This document shows, piece by piece, positions 48,323-57,023 of a stretch of DNA of 64,000 nt (positions are counted from its first letter, which is position 1; every line of letters begins with the position of its first letter). The notes under the pieces were generated by a model that saw nothing but the letters and a program-made list of their open reading frames with translations, was not told where the DNA came from and made no database searches. A program made the position numbers and the translations under genes. This DNA comes from Micromonospora kangleipakensis (GTDB taxonomy: Bacteria > Actinomycetota > Actinomycetes > Mycobacteriales > Micromonosporaceae), in assembly GCF_004217615.1 (NCBI RefSeq), contig NZ_SHLD01000001.1:434001-498000 (forward strand), written 5' to 3'.

Positions 48323-49835
48323 GCGTCGGCGCGGCCAGCGCGTCCACGCCGCGCCCGGCCAGACAGCGGTAGGTCCGGTCGCCGTCCGACCCGGCCGGTG
48401 GCAGCACCTCCAGGTTCCAGCCGGCCTGGTACCGGATGCCGCTGGTGAGCCGGAACGTGCGGGCGTTGCAGACGCCGCGGATCAAGGGGTCGGCGCTGAC
48501 CGCCGCGTGCCCCGCCCCGACCAGCGCATCCGGCAGCTCCCCCTCGGCGTAGGTCTCCCAGGTGTGCCGGCCGTCGCAGGGAATCCGGGCCGCCTCCGCC
48601 CGGGCACCGCGCAGCCGGACCGGCCCGAAACACTCCAACCCGGACGCACAGCGGGCGCCCGCCGGCAGGTTGACGCCGGACGAGCCGACCCGGCAGCCCG
48701 GCAGCACGTCCGCTCCGCCGCCCGACACGCTGACCCCGGTGGCCACGGGCGTCGGCGACACCACGGCCGGCGCGCCCCCGGCGAGCCACGCGCCGACGCT
48801 GGCGGAGGCGCCCAGCGCGAGGACCCCGGCGCCGCCCAGGAACCACCGCCGCCGCCACCGCCGCACCGGCGTCGGCACCGTCGGGTGCGCGTCCTCCGTC
48901 GGCGGGCGCTGGGCCGGCTGCCCCGTCCGGCCGACGGTGTGCGGACCGGTGGCGCCGCCGCTGACCGGGATGCCGGAGACCGGGGCACCGGAGACCGGCG
49001 CGGCGCCCGGGTCGAGCGGGAGCCCGGCGAGCAGCCCGCGCAGCTCGACGGCGGACGGCCGCGAGCCGGGGTCGTTCTCCATCCCGGCCCGCAGCACGTC
49101 GACCAGCTCCTCCGGCACGCCGGGCAGCCCGGGAACCGGCTGCTGGAACATCTCCAGCACGGTGACCAGGCTCGGGTTGCGCTCGGACTGCCAGCGCGGT
49201 GGCCGGCCGTGCATCACCGCATAGAGGGTCGCGCAGAGCGCATACACGTCGACCGCCGGTGAGGGCGGGCTGTGGCTGAACATCTCCGGCGGCGCGTACG
49301 CCGGGGTGAGCACCTCCAGGGTGACCGAGGCGTCCCGCACCTCGGCCAGCACCGCCAGCCCGAAGTCGGCCAGCACCGCCGGGTTGAAGTGCGAGTAGAG
49401 GATGTTGGCGGGCTTGACGTCCCGGTGCAGCACTCCGGCCGCGTGCGAGTGGGCGAGCGCGTCGGCGATCTTGACGCCGAGGTCACGGGCCTCCGCCGGG
49501 CCCAGCGGCGAGGTCCGCATCCGCTCCGCGTACGACCCGTCGCAGAGCTCCATGATCAGGTAGGGGTGCTGGTCGACGGTGACACCGACGTCGAAGAGGT
49601 CGACCACGTGCGGGTGGGACGACATCTTCCCGGCGGCCCGCGCCTCACGCAGGAAGCGCGCCTGGTCCCGCTCGCTGTCCAGGGTGCGGTTCTCCACCTT
49701 GACCGCGACCTCGCGCCCCACCGAGATCTGCGTGGCCCGGTAGACGGTGGCGTAGCCGCCCCGGGCGAAGACCTCCAGATCGGTCAGACCGGGCACGATG
49801 GGGAGCCGACGGGCGCCGGGCGGGGTGTCGGTCAC
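48309..49835 (-). CDS. Membrane serine/threonine protein kinase with Cys-rich sensor domain
   Basis: 508 residues. Hanks-type kinase domain (about 20-270): glycine loop FARGGYATVYRA, Lys46 in VAVKV, HRDVKPAN (Asp139) and DFG (157-159), all present. Then a Pro/Ser linker, one TM at about 331-354, and an extracellular domain with six cysteines (about 381, 396, 402, 420, 456, 491), likely three disulfides; it lacks PASTA repeats. GTG 49835 follows a TATTTT box by 6 nt. Adjacency to the CHAT island may be functional. Confidence 0.9.
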   Translation of the reverse strand: MTDTPPGARRLPIVPGLTDLEVFARGGYATVYRATQISVGREVAVKVENRTLDSERDQARFLREARAAGKMSSHPHVVDLFDVGVTVDQHPYLIMELCDGSYAERMRTSPLGPAEARDLGVKIADALAHSHAAGVLHRDVKPANILYSHFNPAVLADFGLAVLAEVRDASVTLEVLTPAYAPPEMFSHSPPSPAVDVYALCATLYAVMHGRPPRWQSERNPSLVTVLEMFQQPVPGLPGVPEELVDVLRAGMENDPGSRPSAVELRGLLAGLPLDPGAAPVSGAPVSGIPVSGGATGPHTVGRTGQPAQRPPTEDAHPTVPTPVRRWRRRWFLGGAGVLALGASASVGAWLAGGAPAVVSPTPVATGVSVSGGGADVLPGCRVGSSGVNLPAGARCASGLECFGPVRLRGARAEAARIPCDGRHTWETYAEGELPDALVGAGHAAVSADPLIRGVCNARTFRLTSGIRYQAGWNLEVLPPAGSDGDRTYRCLAGRGVDALAAPTLTGR

Positions 49836-49841
49836 GGCTCG

Positions 49842-49847
49842 AAAATA
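49842..49847 (-). promoter_or_regulatory. -10 box of leaderless kinase promoter
   Basis: TATTTT on the minus strand, 6 nt before GTG 49835. Confidence 0.5.
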
Positions 49848-49865
49848 CCTGTCTCCACCGTCGGC

Positions 49866-50390
49866 TCAGTGGACCGGACCAGCCGCCGGCGCGCTACCTG
49901 CGGCGTCGTCCGCCGCCGCGGACCCGGCCGGGGCGTCGCCGTCGGCCGCGCCGGCCTGCTCAGCCGGATCGATGCCGTCCACCGCCGGCGCGGCACGACG
50001 GGCGTCCCACCAGAGGCCCACCGCGGTGGCGACCGCGCCCAGCCCCTCCCAGGCGGCGACCCCGAAGAACCGGCCCGGGGCGACGTCGGAGAGCACCGCG
50101 ATGGTGAAGACGGTGAACGTGACCAGCCGGAAGACCACCGTGAAGCGGTAGAAGGGCCGCCACTCGGTCGCGGTGGCGAGCAGGTAGTAGACGCCCATGT
50201 TGAACGCGGCCATCGAGGACGCGGTGAGGAACGTGCCGGTGTAGTCACCGGCCGCGCGGGTGGCCGGCACCTCGAAGCCGAGCAGCCGCAGCTGCGCCTC
50301 CGGCCAGATCAACCCGAGCGCACCCAGCAGCAACGCGAGGACGCCGAAGACGGCCATCGTCCAGCCGGCGCCGGAGCGCGGCAGCCTCAT
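49866..50390 (-). CDS. Four-TM membrane protein of unknown function
   Basis: 174 residues with hydrophobic segments at about 10-30, 52-72, 85-105 and 110-130, and an Ala/Asp-rich tail of about 40 residues. ATG 50390 has a GGGAGG Shine-Dalgarno at good spacing, better than the GTG at 50417. No family is recognised with confidence. Confidence 0.75.
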   Translation of the reverse strand: MRLPRSGAGWTMAVFGVLALLLGALGLIWPEAQLRLLGFEVPATRAAGDYTGTFLTASSMAAFNMGVYYLLATATEWRPFYRFTVVFRLVTFTVFTIAVLSDVAPGRFFGVAAWEGLGAVATAVGLWWDARRAAPAVDGIDPAEQAGAADGDAPAGSAAADDAAGSAPAAGPVH

Positions 50391-50548
50391 CTGTCCTCCC
50401 CAACCCGCGACCACCACCGTGGACGGCCGTCTCGATCAGACACACGCTAGCCGCCACCCCCGACGCCCACATCCCCGGAACCGCCAAACCTCCGGCCGCC
50501 CCGGCCGGGCGCTCAGTTCCCACCAGGGTCGCGGGTGTGGGGCGCGCG

Positions 50549-53500
50549 TCAGAGGAGGGCGAGGCGGGCGCGGAGGGCGTCGGCGGCGGAGCGTTCGCTG
50601 CGCTGCTCGGTGGCGTACGCCAGGCGTACCGCATCGTCGGCGCTGGCCAGGGCCTCGACCGGGCGACCGCAGGCGGCCAGCGCCTGGGCCAGCACCATCG
50701 CGGCGACGACCTGGCTGCGGACGTCCTCCGCCGGGGCGACCACCGCCCGTTGCGCCCAGTCCAGCGCCTGCTCCCGCTGGCCGTGGGCGAGCAGCGCGGA
50801 GGCGTACCGGGCCATCGTCTGCCGGCGGGAGAAGAGCAGCGACGGGCTGTTCGCGGCGGCGGTGGCGACCGGGGCGAGCAGCCCCACCGCGGTCGCCGAG
50901 TCACCCGCCGCGAGCCGGGCCATCGCGAGCAGCACCCGCGGGCCCACCTGCGCGGGGGCCTGCGGGTTGTGCGGCTCGACGCTGGTCAGCACCGCGCGGG
51001 CGCTCCGCTCGGCGGTGTCGCAGTCGCCCAGGTCCAGCGCCACGAAGCCGCGCAGCGTGCCGGCCATCCCGGTGAGCAGCGGGTGCGACGTCCGCTCGGC
51101 GTACACGAGCGCGTCGGTGAGCAGGTCGGCCGCGTGCTCCGGCTCGCCCAGCCCGCGCGCCACCACACCCCGGACGACCAGGGCGAAGCCCTGCCCCCAG
51201 TCGTCGGAGACCTCGGCGAACTCCCGGTACGCCCGCCGCGCCGCCCGGTCCGCCTCGGCCAGCTCACCCAGCTCGGCGGTGGCGTACGCCTCGACCGCGC
51301 GCAGCGTGCCGACCGCCCACGCCTCGCCGACCCGCTCCCCGAACGGGAGGAAGACCTGCGCCAGCCGGCAGGCCTCCCGCAGCCGGCCGGCGAGCAGCCG
51401 GGCGAACGCGGTGGTGCCACGCAGCCAGGCCCGGCCGTACGGGTCCTTCAGCCCGGCGAAGAGCCGGGCGGCCCGGCCGAGCACCGCGTCGGTGCCGGCG
51501 AAGTCGCCCCGCGTGGTGGTCACCCAGGCCAGGTTCTGCAACGACCAGGCCTGCCCGCGCGGGTCCTTCGCGGAGAGGCTGACCTGGTAGGAGGCGGCGA
51601 GCCGGCTGCTCGCCTGACCCAGCCGGCCGGCGATGAAGTCGGCCATCCCGAGCCGGCGCATCGCCGAGGCGCGCAGCGTCGGCAGCTCACCCGCCGTGGC
51701 CACCTGCAACGCCTCCTGCCAACAGCACTCCGCCCGGCCCTGGTCACCGAGGGTCTGGTGGGCCTGCCCGGCGAGCAGCAGCGCGCTGGCCCGGGTCGCC
51801 GCGTCGCCGGCGTTGGCGGCGATCTTCTCGGCGAAGGCGAGCGCGTCGGCCGGGCGGCCGATCTGGAGCAGCGCCCGGGCGTGCACCACCCGGTCGGCCA
51901 GCGGGACACCGTCGCGGGCCAGCTCGGCGGCGCGTTCCGCGTACTCGACGGCGAGGGCCGGCTCCCCGGCGCGCAGCGACCGGCGGGCGGCCCGGCCCAG
52001 CGCGGCGACCCCGAGCGGGACGACCGCGCGGGCCGGCGCGTCCGGGCGGAGCTTCACCGCGTCGGCGAGCGTGGCGGCCCGCTCGACGTGCTCGGCGACG
52101 AAGTCGTCCCGGGCGGTCCCGGTGAAGCCGCCGGGCGTGCCGCCCGTCGGGTCGGCGCCGGAGGTCTCGGCCGCGGCCCAGCGGACCAGCGCGGCGTGCC
52201 GCTCGGCCAGCTCCGCCTTGCTCACCCCGGCGTACGCGGCCTCCCGCATCAGCGGCGTCGCGAACGCGTACCCGGTGCGGGTGCGGTGCAGCATGCGGCG
52301 TTGCAGCAGCTCCTCCACGGCCCGGTCCAGCTCGACCGCGACGACCGCCGCCGGTCGGCCGTCCCGCCCGGCGCGCTGCTCGCGGAGCGCCTCCAGGGTG
52401 CCGGCCGGCACGGTGTCGCCGACCACCGCCGCGTCCCGCAGCACCGAGCGGGCGTCCACCGGCAGCGCGTCGATGCGGGCCGCGAGCACGGCGGCCAGGT
52501 CCCGGGAGAGCAGCCGGCTGCCCAGCGAGCCGGGGACCAGCCGCCAGCCGGCGTCCGCGCCCGCGGTCAGGGCGCCGCGCTCGCGGAGCAGGGTGACCAG
52601 CTCGGCCAGGTAGAACGGGTTGCCCTGGGCGGTGGCGAGCAGCCGGTCCGCGTCGGCCGGCGGCAGCTTCCCGCCGTTGAGGTAGCTGGTCAGCAGCCGG
52701 GCGGCGTCGGCGCCGCGCAGCGCGGGCAGCGCGTGCACCTCGGCGTCCGCGACCCGGGTCAGCGCCCCGGCGGTACGCACCAGCTCGGGGCGGCCGAGCA
52801 GCAGCACCAGCACCGGGCCGCTGAGCCGGTTGAGGGTCAGCGCGAGCGCCTTGATGGTCTCGGCGGTGGCGTCGTGCAGGTCGTCCACCACGATCACCAG
52901 CGGCGCCTCGACGGCGAGCCCGCTGAGCAGCCCGGCGACCGCGTTCGGCACCGCCTCGGCGTCCGGCGGCGGGGCGGCGGCGTTCCACTCGCCGTTCTCG
53001 GCGGCGGCGGGGAGTTCGGCGTACCCGAGCAGGGCCAGGAGCTGGTCGGTGGCGATCGGGGGCGGGTCGCCGGGGAGCCGGCCGAGCCGCTGGCCGAGCC
53101 GGCGTAGCCGCTCCTCCACGGCCGGCCGGGTGAGCGCGGTGGCCGCGTCATTGGGCAGGCCGACGGCCGCCCGGACCAGGTCGGCGAGCGGGGCGAGCCG
53201 GCGGCGTTCGCCGAACGCGGCGCAGCGGACGGAGAGCACCCGGGCGCCGGTGTGCGCGGCGTACCGGCCGGCGCCGACGTCGTAGCCGGCGGCGAGGCGT
53301 TCCACCTCGGCGGCGAACCGGGACTTGCCGATCCCCGCCTCGGCGGTCATCAGCAGCACCCTCGGGTCGCCCCGGTCGATCACCTCGGCGAGCCGGCCGG
53401 CGACCCGGCCGATCTCGGTCTCCCGGCCCACGAAGGGCGCCTCGTCGCCGAGGCCGGACCGGGTGCCCGGCGCGTCGAGCAGCCCCAGCAGCTCGTACGC

Positions 53501-54121
53501 CTCGACCGGCTCGCGCTTGCCCTTGAGCCGCAGCGGGCGCAGCGCCCGCCAGGAGGCGACGTGCCGGGTGGCGGCGGAGGTGCGGGCGCCGGCGTAGACC
53601 GCGCCGACGGCGGCGGCGTCGGCGAGCCGGGCGGCGGTGTTCACCGTGTCGCCGATGACCGTGTACTCGATCGCGGCCTGGATACCGGCGATCACGTCGC
53701 CGGTGTTGAGGCCGACCCGCAGGCCGAGCGGCGCGCCGCCGCCGCGCTCGTCGTCGAGCACCCGGCGGACCGCCCGCTGCATCGACAGGGCGGCCCGGAC
53801 CGCGCGTTCGGCGTCGTCCTCGTGGGCGACCGGCGCGCCGAAGACCGCCATGATCCCGTCGCCGGTGAGCTTGTCGACGTGCCCGCCGAAGGTCTTCACC
53901 GCGCCGGCGAGCGCGGCGAGCACCCGGTCGGTGACCGCGCCGACCCGCTCGGGGTCCAGGTCCTCGGACCAGGAGGTGAAGTCGGAGAGGTCGCCGAAGA
54001 GCACGGTGACCACCCGCCGCTCGGCGGCGGGGAGCGTGGCGGCGGCCGGCAGCGCCGCGCCGCAGTTGTGGCAGAACCGCGCGCCGGGTACGGCGACGGT
54101 TCCACACACCGGGCAGGTCAC
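50549..54121 (-). CDS. Zinc-ribbon/adenylate cyclase/AAA-ATPase/TPR signalling protein
   Basis: 1190 residues. An N-terminal zinc ribbon (CPVCG, CHNCG; residues 3-26) leads to a class III cyclase domain (about 35-220; LFGDLSDFTSW, HVDKLTGDGIMAVFGAPV, GLNTGDVIAGIQ, VIGDTVNTAARL). A STAND/AAA module (Walker A TAEAGIGKSRF, Walker B-like LVIVVDDLHDA) and a long TPR-like helical half follow. Such proteins are common actinobacterial sensors, probably making cAMP when the ATPase is activated. GTG 54121 overlaps the upstream MBL stop (GTGA). A Crp-type regulator is encoded 20 kb away. Confidence 0.9.
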   Translation of the reverse strand: MTCPVCGTVAVPGARFCHNCGAALPAAATLPAAERRVVTVLFGDLSDFTSWSEDLDPERVGAVTDRVLAALAGAVKTFGGHVDKLTGDGIMAVFGAPVAHEDDAERAVRAALSMQRAVRRVLDDERGGGAPLGLRVGLNTGDVIAGIQAAIEYTVIGDTVNTAARLADAAAVGAVYAGARTSAATRHVASWRALRPLRLKGKREPVEAYELLGLLDAPGTRSGLGDEAPFVGRETEIGRVAGRLAEVIDRGDPRVLLMTAEAGIGKSRFAAEVERLAAGYDVGAGRYAAHTGARVLSVRCAAFGERRRLAPLADLVRAAVGLPNDAATALTRPAVEERLRRLGQRLGRLPGDPPPIATDQLLALLGYAELPAAAENGEWNAAAPPPDAEAVPNAVAGLLSGLAVEAPLVIVVDDLHDATAETIKALALTLNRLSGPVLVLLLGRPELVRTAGALTRVADAEVHALPALRGADAARLLTSYLNGGKLPPADADRLLATAQGNPFYLAELVTLLRERGALTAGADAGWRLVPGSLGSRLLSRDLAAVLAARIDALPVDARSVLRDAAVVGDTVPAGTLEALREQRAGRDGRPAAVVAVELDRAVEELLQRRMLHRTRTGYAFATPLMREAAYAGVSKAELAERHAALVRWAAAETSGADPTGGTPGGFTGTARDDFVAEHVERAATLADAVKLRPDAPARAVVPLGVAALGRAARRSLRAGEPALAVEYAERAAELARDGVPLADRVVHARALLQIGRPADALAFAEKIAANAGDAATRASALLLAGQAHQTLGDQGRAECCWQEALQVATAGELPTLRASAMRRLGMADFIAGRLGQASSRLAASYQVSLSAKDPRGQAWSLQNLAWVTTTRGDFAGTDAVLGRAARLFAGLKDPYGRAWLRGTTAFARLLAGRLREACRLAQVFLPFGERVGEAWAVGTLRAVEAYATAELGELAEADRAARRAYREFAEVSDDWGQGFALVVRGVVARGLGEPEHAADLLTDALVYAERTSHPLLTGMAGTLRGFVALDLGDCDTAERSARAVLTSVEPHNPQAPAQVGPRVLLAMARLAAGDSATAVGLLAPVATAAANSPSLLFSRRQTMARYASALLAHGQREQALDWAQRAVVAPAEDVRSQVVAAMVLAQALAACGRPVEALASADDAVRLAYATEQRSERSAADALRARLALL

Positions 54122-54954
54122 GGCTGCTTCAACTCCGCACCCCCGGCGCCGGATTCCCGCGGCTCGACCCCGAGGTACTCCAACTGGGCCCGGACCGACC
54201 ATTCGGCGGCCCACCAGAGCGACCGGTCGACGTCCGCGTAGACCCGCTCGACCACCTCCGGCGCGGTGGTGGCGCCCGCGTCGACCGCCGCCCGGACCTG
54301 GTCGAGCCGGGCCCGGCGGTGGGCGAGGTAGAACTCGGCGGCGGCGCCGCAGTCGGCCAGCGCCGGGCCGTGGCCGGGCAGCGCCGGGATCCCCCGGTAC
54401 GTCGAGAGCAGTTCCAGGCTGGCCAGGTAGTCACCGAGGTGACCGTCCGGGTGGGCGACCACGGTGGTGCCGCGCCCCAGGATGGTGTCGCCGGTCAGCA
54501 CCACCCGCTCGTCCTCGTGCTCGACCAGGAAGCAGACGGAGTCGGCGGTGTGTCCGGGGGTGGGGAGCAGGTGGATCGCCACCCCGAAGCCGCCGAGGTG
54601 CCCACCGGGCGCGGTCAGTGGCTCGCCGCCGATGGTGTGCGCCGGGTCGGCGGCGAGCACGTGGGCACCGCCGAGCAGTTCGTGCAGGCGGGCGGAGGCC
54701 TCGGTGTGGTCCGGGTGCCCGTGGGTGATCAGCACGAGCCCGACCGGTCCGTGCGCCACGATCCGGGCCAGGTGGTCCTCGTCGGCCGGCCCGGGGTCGA
54801 CCACCACGGCCGGCTCACCGGGGGCCGCCCGGAGCACCCAGGTGTTGGTGCCGTCGAGCGTCATCGGCCCCGGGTTCGGTGCCCGCAGCAGCGTCACCCA
54901 CCCGGGTAACTCGTCGGCCAGCGCCCCCGCCGCCCCGGTCACATGCCCGCCCAT
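54118..54954 (-). CDS. MBL-fold metallo-hydrolase (Rv3677c-like)
   Basis: 278 residues with THGHPDHTEA (HxHxDH), PTPGHTADSVCF, LTGDTILGRG and LPGHGPAL metal-site motifs; a LACTB2-like C-terminal helical segment follows. Function in this group is not settled; ribonuclease-like and hydrolase roles are possible. ATG 54954 follows a TACGAT box by 7 nt. It restarts the conserved mycobacterial gene order. Confidence 0.88.
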   Translation of the reverse strand: MGGHVTGAAGALADELPGWVTLLRAPNPGPMTLDGTNTWVLRAAPGEPAVVVDPGPADEDHLARIVAHGPVGLVLITHGHPDHTEASARLHELLGGAHVLAADPAHTIGGEPLTAPGGHLGGFGVAIHLLPTPGHTADSVCFLVEHEDERVVLTGDTILGRGTTVVAHPDGHLGDYLASLELLSTYRGIPALPGHGPALADCGAAAEFYLAHRRARLDQVRAAVDAGATTAPEVVERVYADVDRSLWWAAEWSVRAQLEYLGVEPRESGAGGAELKQP

Positions 54955-54961
54955 GCCAGCG

Positions 54962-54967
54962 ATCGTA
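54962..54967 (-). promoter_or_regulatory. -10 box of leaderless MBL-hydrolase promoter
   Basis: TACGAT on the minus strand, 7 nt before ATG 54954 and close to the palindromic element. Confidence 0.5.
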
Positions 54968-54985
54968 CGACCCCGCCCGCCAGTC

Positions 54986-55063
54986 CCCGCGATCTTGCAG
55001 TTCCGGCCCCTGATTCGTGCCCGTTCAGGGCTTTCGTCGGGGCGACATCTGCAAGATCGCGGG
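54986..55063. repeat. 78-bp palindromic element with GATCTTGCA core
   Basis: CCCGCGATCTTGCAG (54986-55000) is perfectly inverted as CTGCAAGATCGCGGG (55049-55063). The 48-bp loop contains a second inverted pair, CCCTGA and TCAGGG (about 55009-55030). It lies between the ridA stop and the MBL promoter. Similar GATCTTGCA palindromes are remembered from other actinomycete intergenic regions; it may also end ridA transcription. Confidence 0.7.
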
Positions 55064-55072
55064 TACGGAGCG

Positions 55073-55534
55073 TCAGGCGACCTCGACGATGACCTCTACC
55101 TCGACGGGGGCGTCCAGGGGGAGTTCGGCGACACCGACCGCGGAGCGGGCGTGCCGGCCGGCCTCGCCGAAGACCGCGCCGAAGAGGTCGGAGGCGCCGT
55201 TGATGACGCCCGGCTGGCCGGTGAAGCCGGGCGCGCTGGCGACGAAGCCGGTAAGCTTGACGATCTTGACGACGTTCTCCAGGCCGACCAGCGAGTCGAT
55301 CGCGGCCAGGGCGTTCAGCGCGCACCGCTGGGCCAGGTCCTTCGCCTGCTCGGCGGAGACCCCGGCGCCGACCTTGCCGGTGGCGAGCAGCTTGCCCTCC
55401 GCCATCGGCAGCTGGCCGGAGACGTAGACGTGCTGCCCGGACTGGACGGCCGGCACGTAGCTGGCCACCGGCGGCACCACCTCGGGCAGGCTCAGGCCGA
55501 GTTCCGCGAGCTTCGCGTGCGGTCCGTTGCTCAT
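55073..55534 (-). CDS. RidA-family protein (Rv3678c-like)
   Basis: RidA proteins hydrolyse reactive enamine/imine intermediates. 153 residues: YVPAVQSGQHVYVSGQLPM, ALNALAAIDSLVGLENVVKI, GVAELPLDAPVEVEVIVEV. This subgroup often lacks the classic catalytic arginine, and none is visible in the final VGVAELPL segment. ATG 55534 (MSNGPHAKL) fits the family start. Confidence 0.9.
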   Translation of the reverse strand: MSNGPHAKLAELGLSLPEVVPPVASYVPAVQSGQHVYVSGQLPMAEGKLLATGKVGAGVSAEQAKDLAQRCALNALAAIDSLVGLENVVKIVKLTGFVASAPGFTGQPGVINGASDLFGAVFGEAGRHARSAVGVAELPLDAPVEVEVIVEVA

Positions 55535-55539
55535 GCCGC

Positions 55540-55695
55540 TCAACCCTTCGGGCGCTTCAGGTAGGCGACGAGCTGCTCCGGGTTCGGGCCGGGAACCACG
55601 GAGACCAGCTCCCAGCCGTCCTCGCCCCAGTTGTCGAGGATCTGCTTGGTCGCGTGGACCAGCAGCGGGACCGTGGCGTATTCCCACTTCTGCAT
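55540..55695 (-). CDS. DUF4177-like small protein (Rv3678A-like)
   Basis: 51 residues beginning MQKWEYATVPLLVHATKQIL and ending LVAYLKRPKG, matching the short actinobacterial family found beside ridA. Five bases separate its stop from the ridA start. Function unknown. Confidence 0.8.
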   Translation of the reverse strand: MQKWEYATVPLLVHATKQILDNWGEDGWELVSVVPGPNPEQLVAYLKRPKG

Positions 55696-55740
55696 CGGGT
55701 GAAGGCTCCCTTGCCTGGCATGGACACTTCCAGGCACAGA

Positions 55741-56208
55741 CTACGGTCCGGACGGCGGCCTGGGTGCGGGACGCTGCTCGGGCGCCACGGGCAGCTCACC
55801 GCAGGGGCCAGCGTGGTCGTAGCGCTGCGGGCACCGGCCGCGGTCTGGCAGCAGCAGGTCGCAGAAGACCCGGTGCCGGTTGTTCTGGTCGTCGGCGGCG
55901 GAGACCGTCGTCTCGCCGGCGTCCAGCTCGCTGAGGAAGCCCAGCGAGGTGGCGACGGTGCCGGCCAGCGCGGTGGCCGCCGCCAGGTCGGCGACCCGGA
56001 CCGGCAGGTGGATGACGTACCCGGGCTCCTCCTCGTCACGCCCCCGCTCGCCGGGGCGGACCAGCGCGCGGATCACCTCGGCCGGCTCGACGCATCGGCG
56101 GTACGACCGCTCGTTGAACGGCAGGCCGGGGAGCTCGGCGTCGCCGGGCCGGCGGGCCCGGTCACCGGGCGGGAACTGGGCTCGAGGAATGTTCTCCGCG
56201 CGGCACAT
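55741..56208 (-). CDS. Hypothetical actinobacterial protein
   Basis: 155 residues from ATG 56208 (MCRAENIPRAQFPPG); the frame is also open to an ATG at 56292, adding a Pro-rich stretch. A central segment (VIHLPVRVADLAAATALAG) and a C-terminal CDLLLPDRGRCPQRYDHAGPC with three cysteines are visible. No function is recognised. It stands alone in the conserved block, and its equivalent in mycobacteria is not obvious. Confidence 0.55.
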   Translation of the reverse strand: MCRAENIPRAQFPPGDRARRPGDAELPGLPFNERSYRRCVEPAEVIRALVRPGERGRDEEEPGYVIHLPVRVADLAAATALAGTVATSLGFLSELDAGETTVSAADDQNNRHRVFCDLLLPDRGRCPQRYDHAGPCGELPVAPEQRPAPRPPSGP

Positions 56209-56397
56209 GACCCGTTTGGAAGACGGCGGCCGCTTCACGTCCACGGCTGGTGAGGGCGCCGCGGACCCACGCGGGGCTGGCAAGTCGCCCATCGACCGCT
56301 ACCCTTCCCGTCGGACGGGCGACCACGCTCGCCCGCCACGCTCGATCACGCGTTCGCCGCCTGGGGCGGCGACGGCGCCGCACCCCCGGGGGAAGAC

Positions 56398-56997
56398 ATG
56401 ACCCAACCGCCCATCGGTGGCGCCACCGGCTCGCCCGACGGCCCGTTCCGCGCGGAGCCGCCGGCCGGGGCCGTGCCGGCCACCGCACCGGCCCCCGGCG
56501 CGTTCCCGCCGCCGGCCGCGGGCTTCCCGCCGTACCAGAGCCCGGCGCCGCCGAAGAAGCGGCGCGGCCTGCTGATCGCCTCGATCGTGCTGGCCGCCGC
56601 CATCCTGCTCTGCGGCGGCGGCGGCACGGCCGCGTTCCTCACCCTGCGCGACACCGAGGACGGCCAGGGCGCCAAGGAGCCGGCGGTCGCCGTGGACGGC
56701 TTCCTCACCGCCGTCTACAAGGACCGGGACGCCAGGAAGGCGGCCACCTTCGTCTGCTCCGCCTCCCGGGACGACAAGAAGATCACCGGCAAGGTCGCCG
56801 AGGTGCAGAAGTACGCGGCCGAGTACCAGAACCCGCGCTTCCGCTGGACCACCCCGAAGGTCGACAACCAGACCGGCGACCGGGCCACCGTCACCACCAA
56901 GGTCACCATGACCACTTCCGACGAGAAGGTGGCCGACCAGGAGCTGCGCTTCACCGTGGTGCGGAAGACAGGTTGGTGGGTCTGCGAGGTCGCCTGA
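56398..56997 (+). CDS. Membrane-anchored protein with Pro-rich head and DUF4878-like domain
   Basis: 199 residues: a Pro/Ala-rich cytoplasmic head (1-53), one TM (about 56-80, IASIVLAAAILLCGGGG) and an extracytoplasmic domain of about 110 residues (VDGFLTAVYKDRDARKAATF ... VVRKTGWWVCEV), a fold seen in many actinobacterial lumazine-binding/DUF4878-type proteins. GGGGAA precedes ATG. Confidence 0.75.
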   Translation: MTQPPIGGATGSPDGPFRAEPPAGAVPATAPAPGAFPPPAAGFPPYQSPAPPKKRRGLLIASIVLAAAILLCGGGGTAAFLTLRDTEDGQGAKEPAVAVDGFLTAVYKDRDARKAATFVCSASRDDKKITGKVAEVQKYAAEYQNPRFRWTTPKVDNQTGDRATVTTKVTMTTSDEKVADQELRFTVVRKTGWWVCEVA

Positions 56998-57011
56998 ACC
57001 CGGCGGCTGGA

Positions 57012-57017
57012 TAGGCT
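57012..57017 (+). promoter_or_regulatory. -10 box of leaderless promoter, first ArsA-like ATPase
   Basis: TAGGCT, 6 nt before GTG 57024. Confidence 0.5.
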
Positions 57018-57023
57018 CGACGG

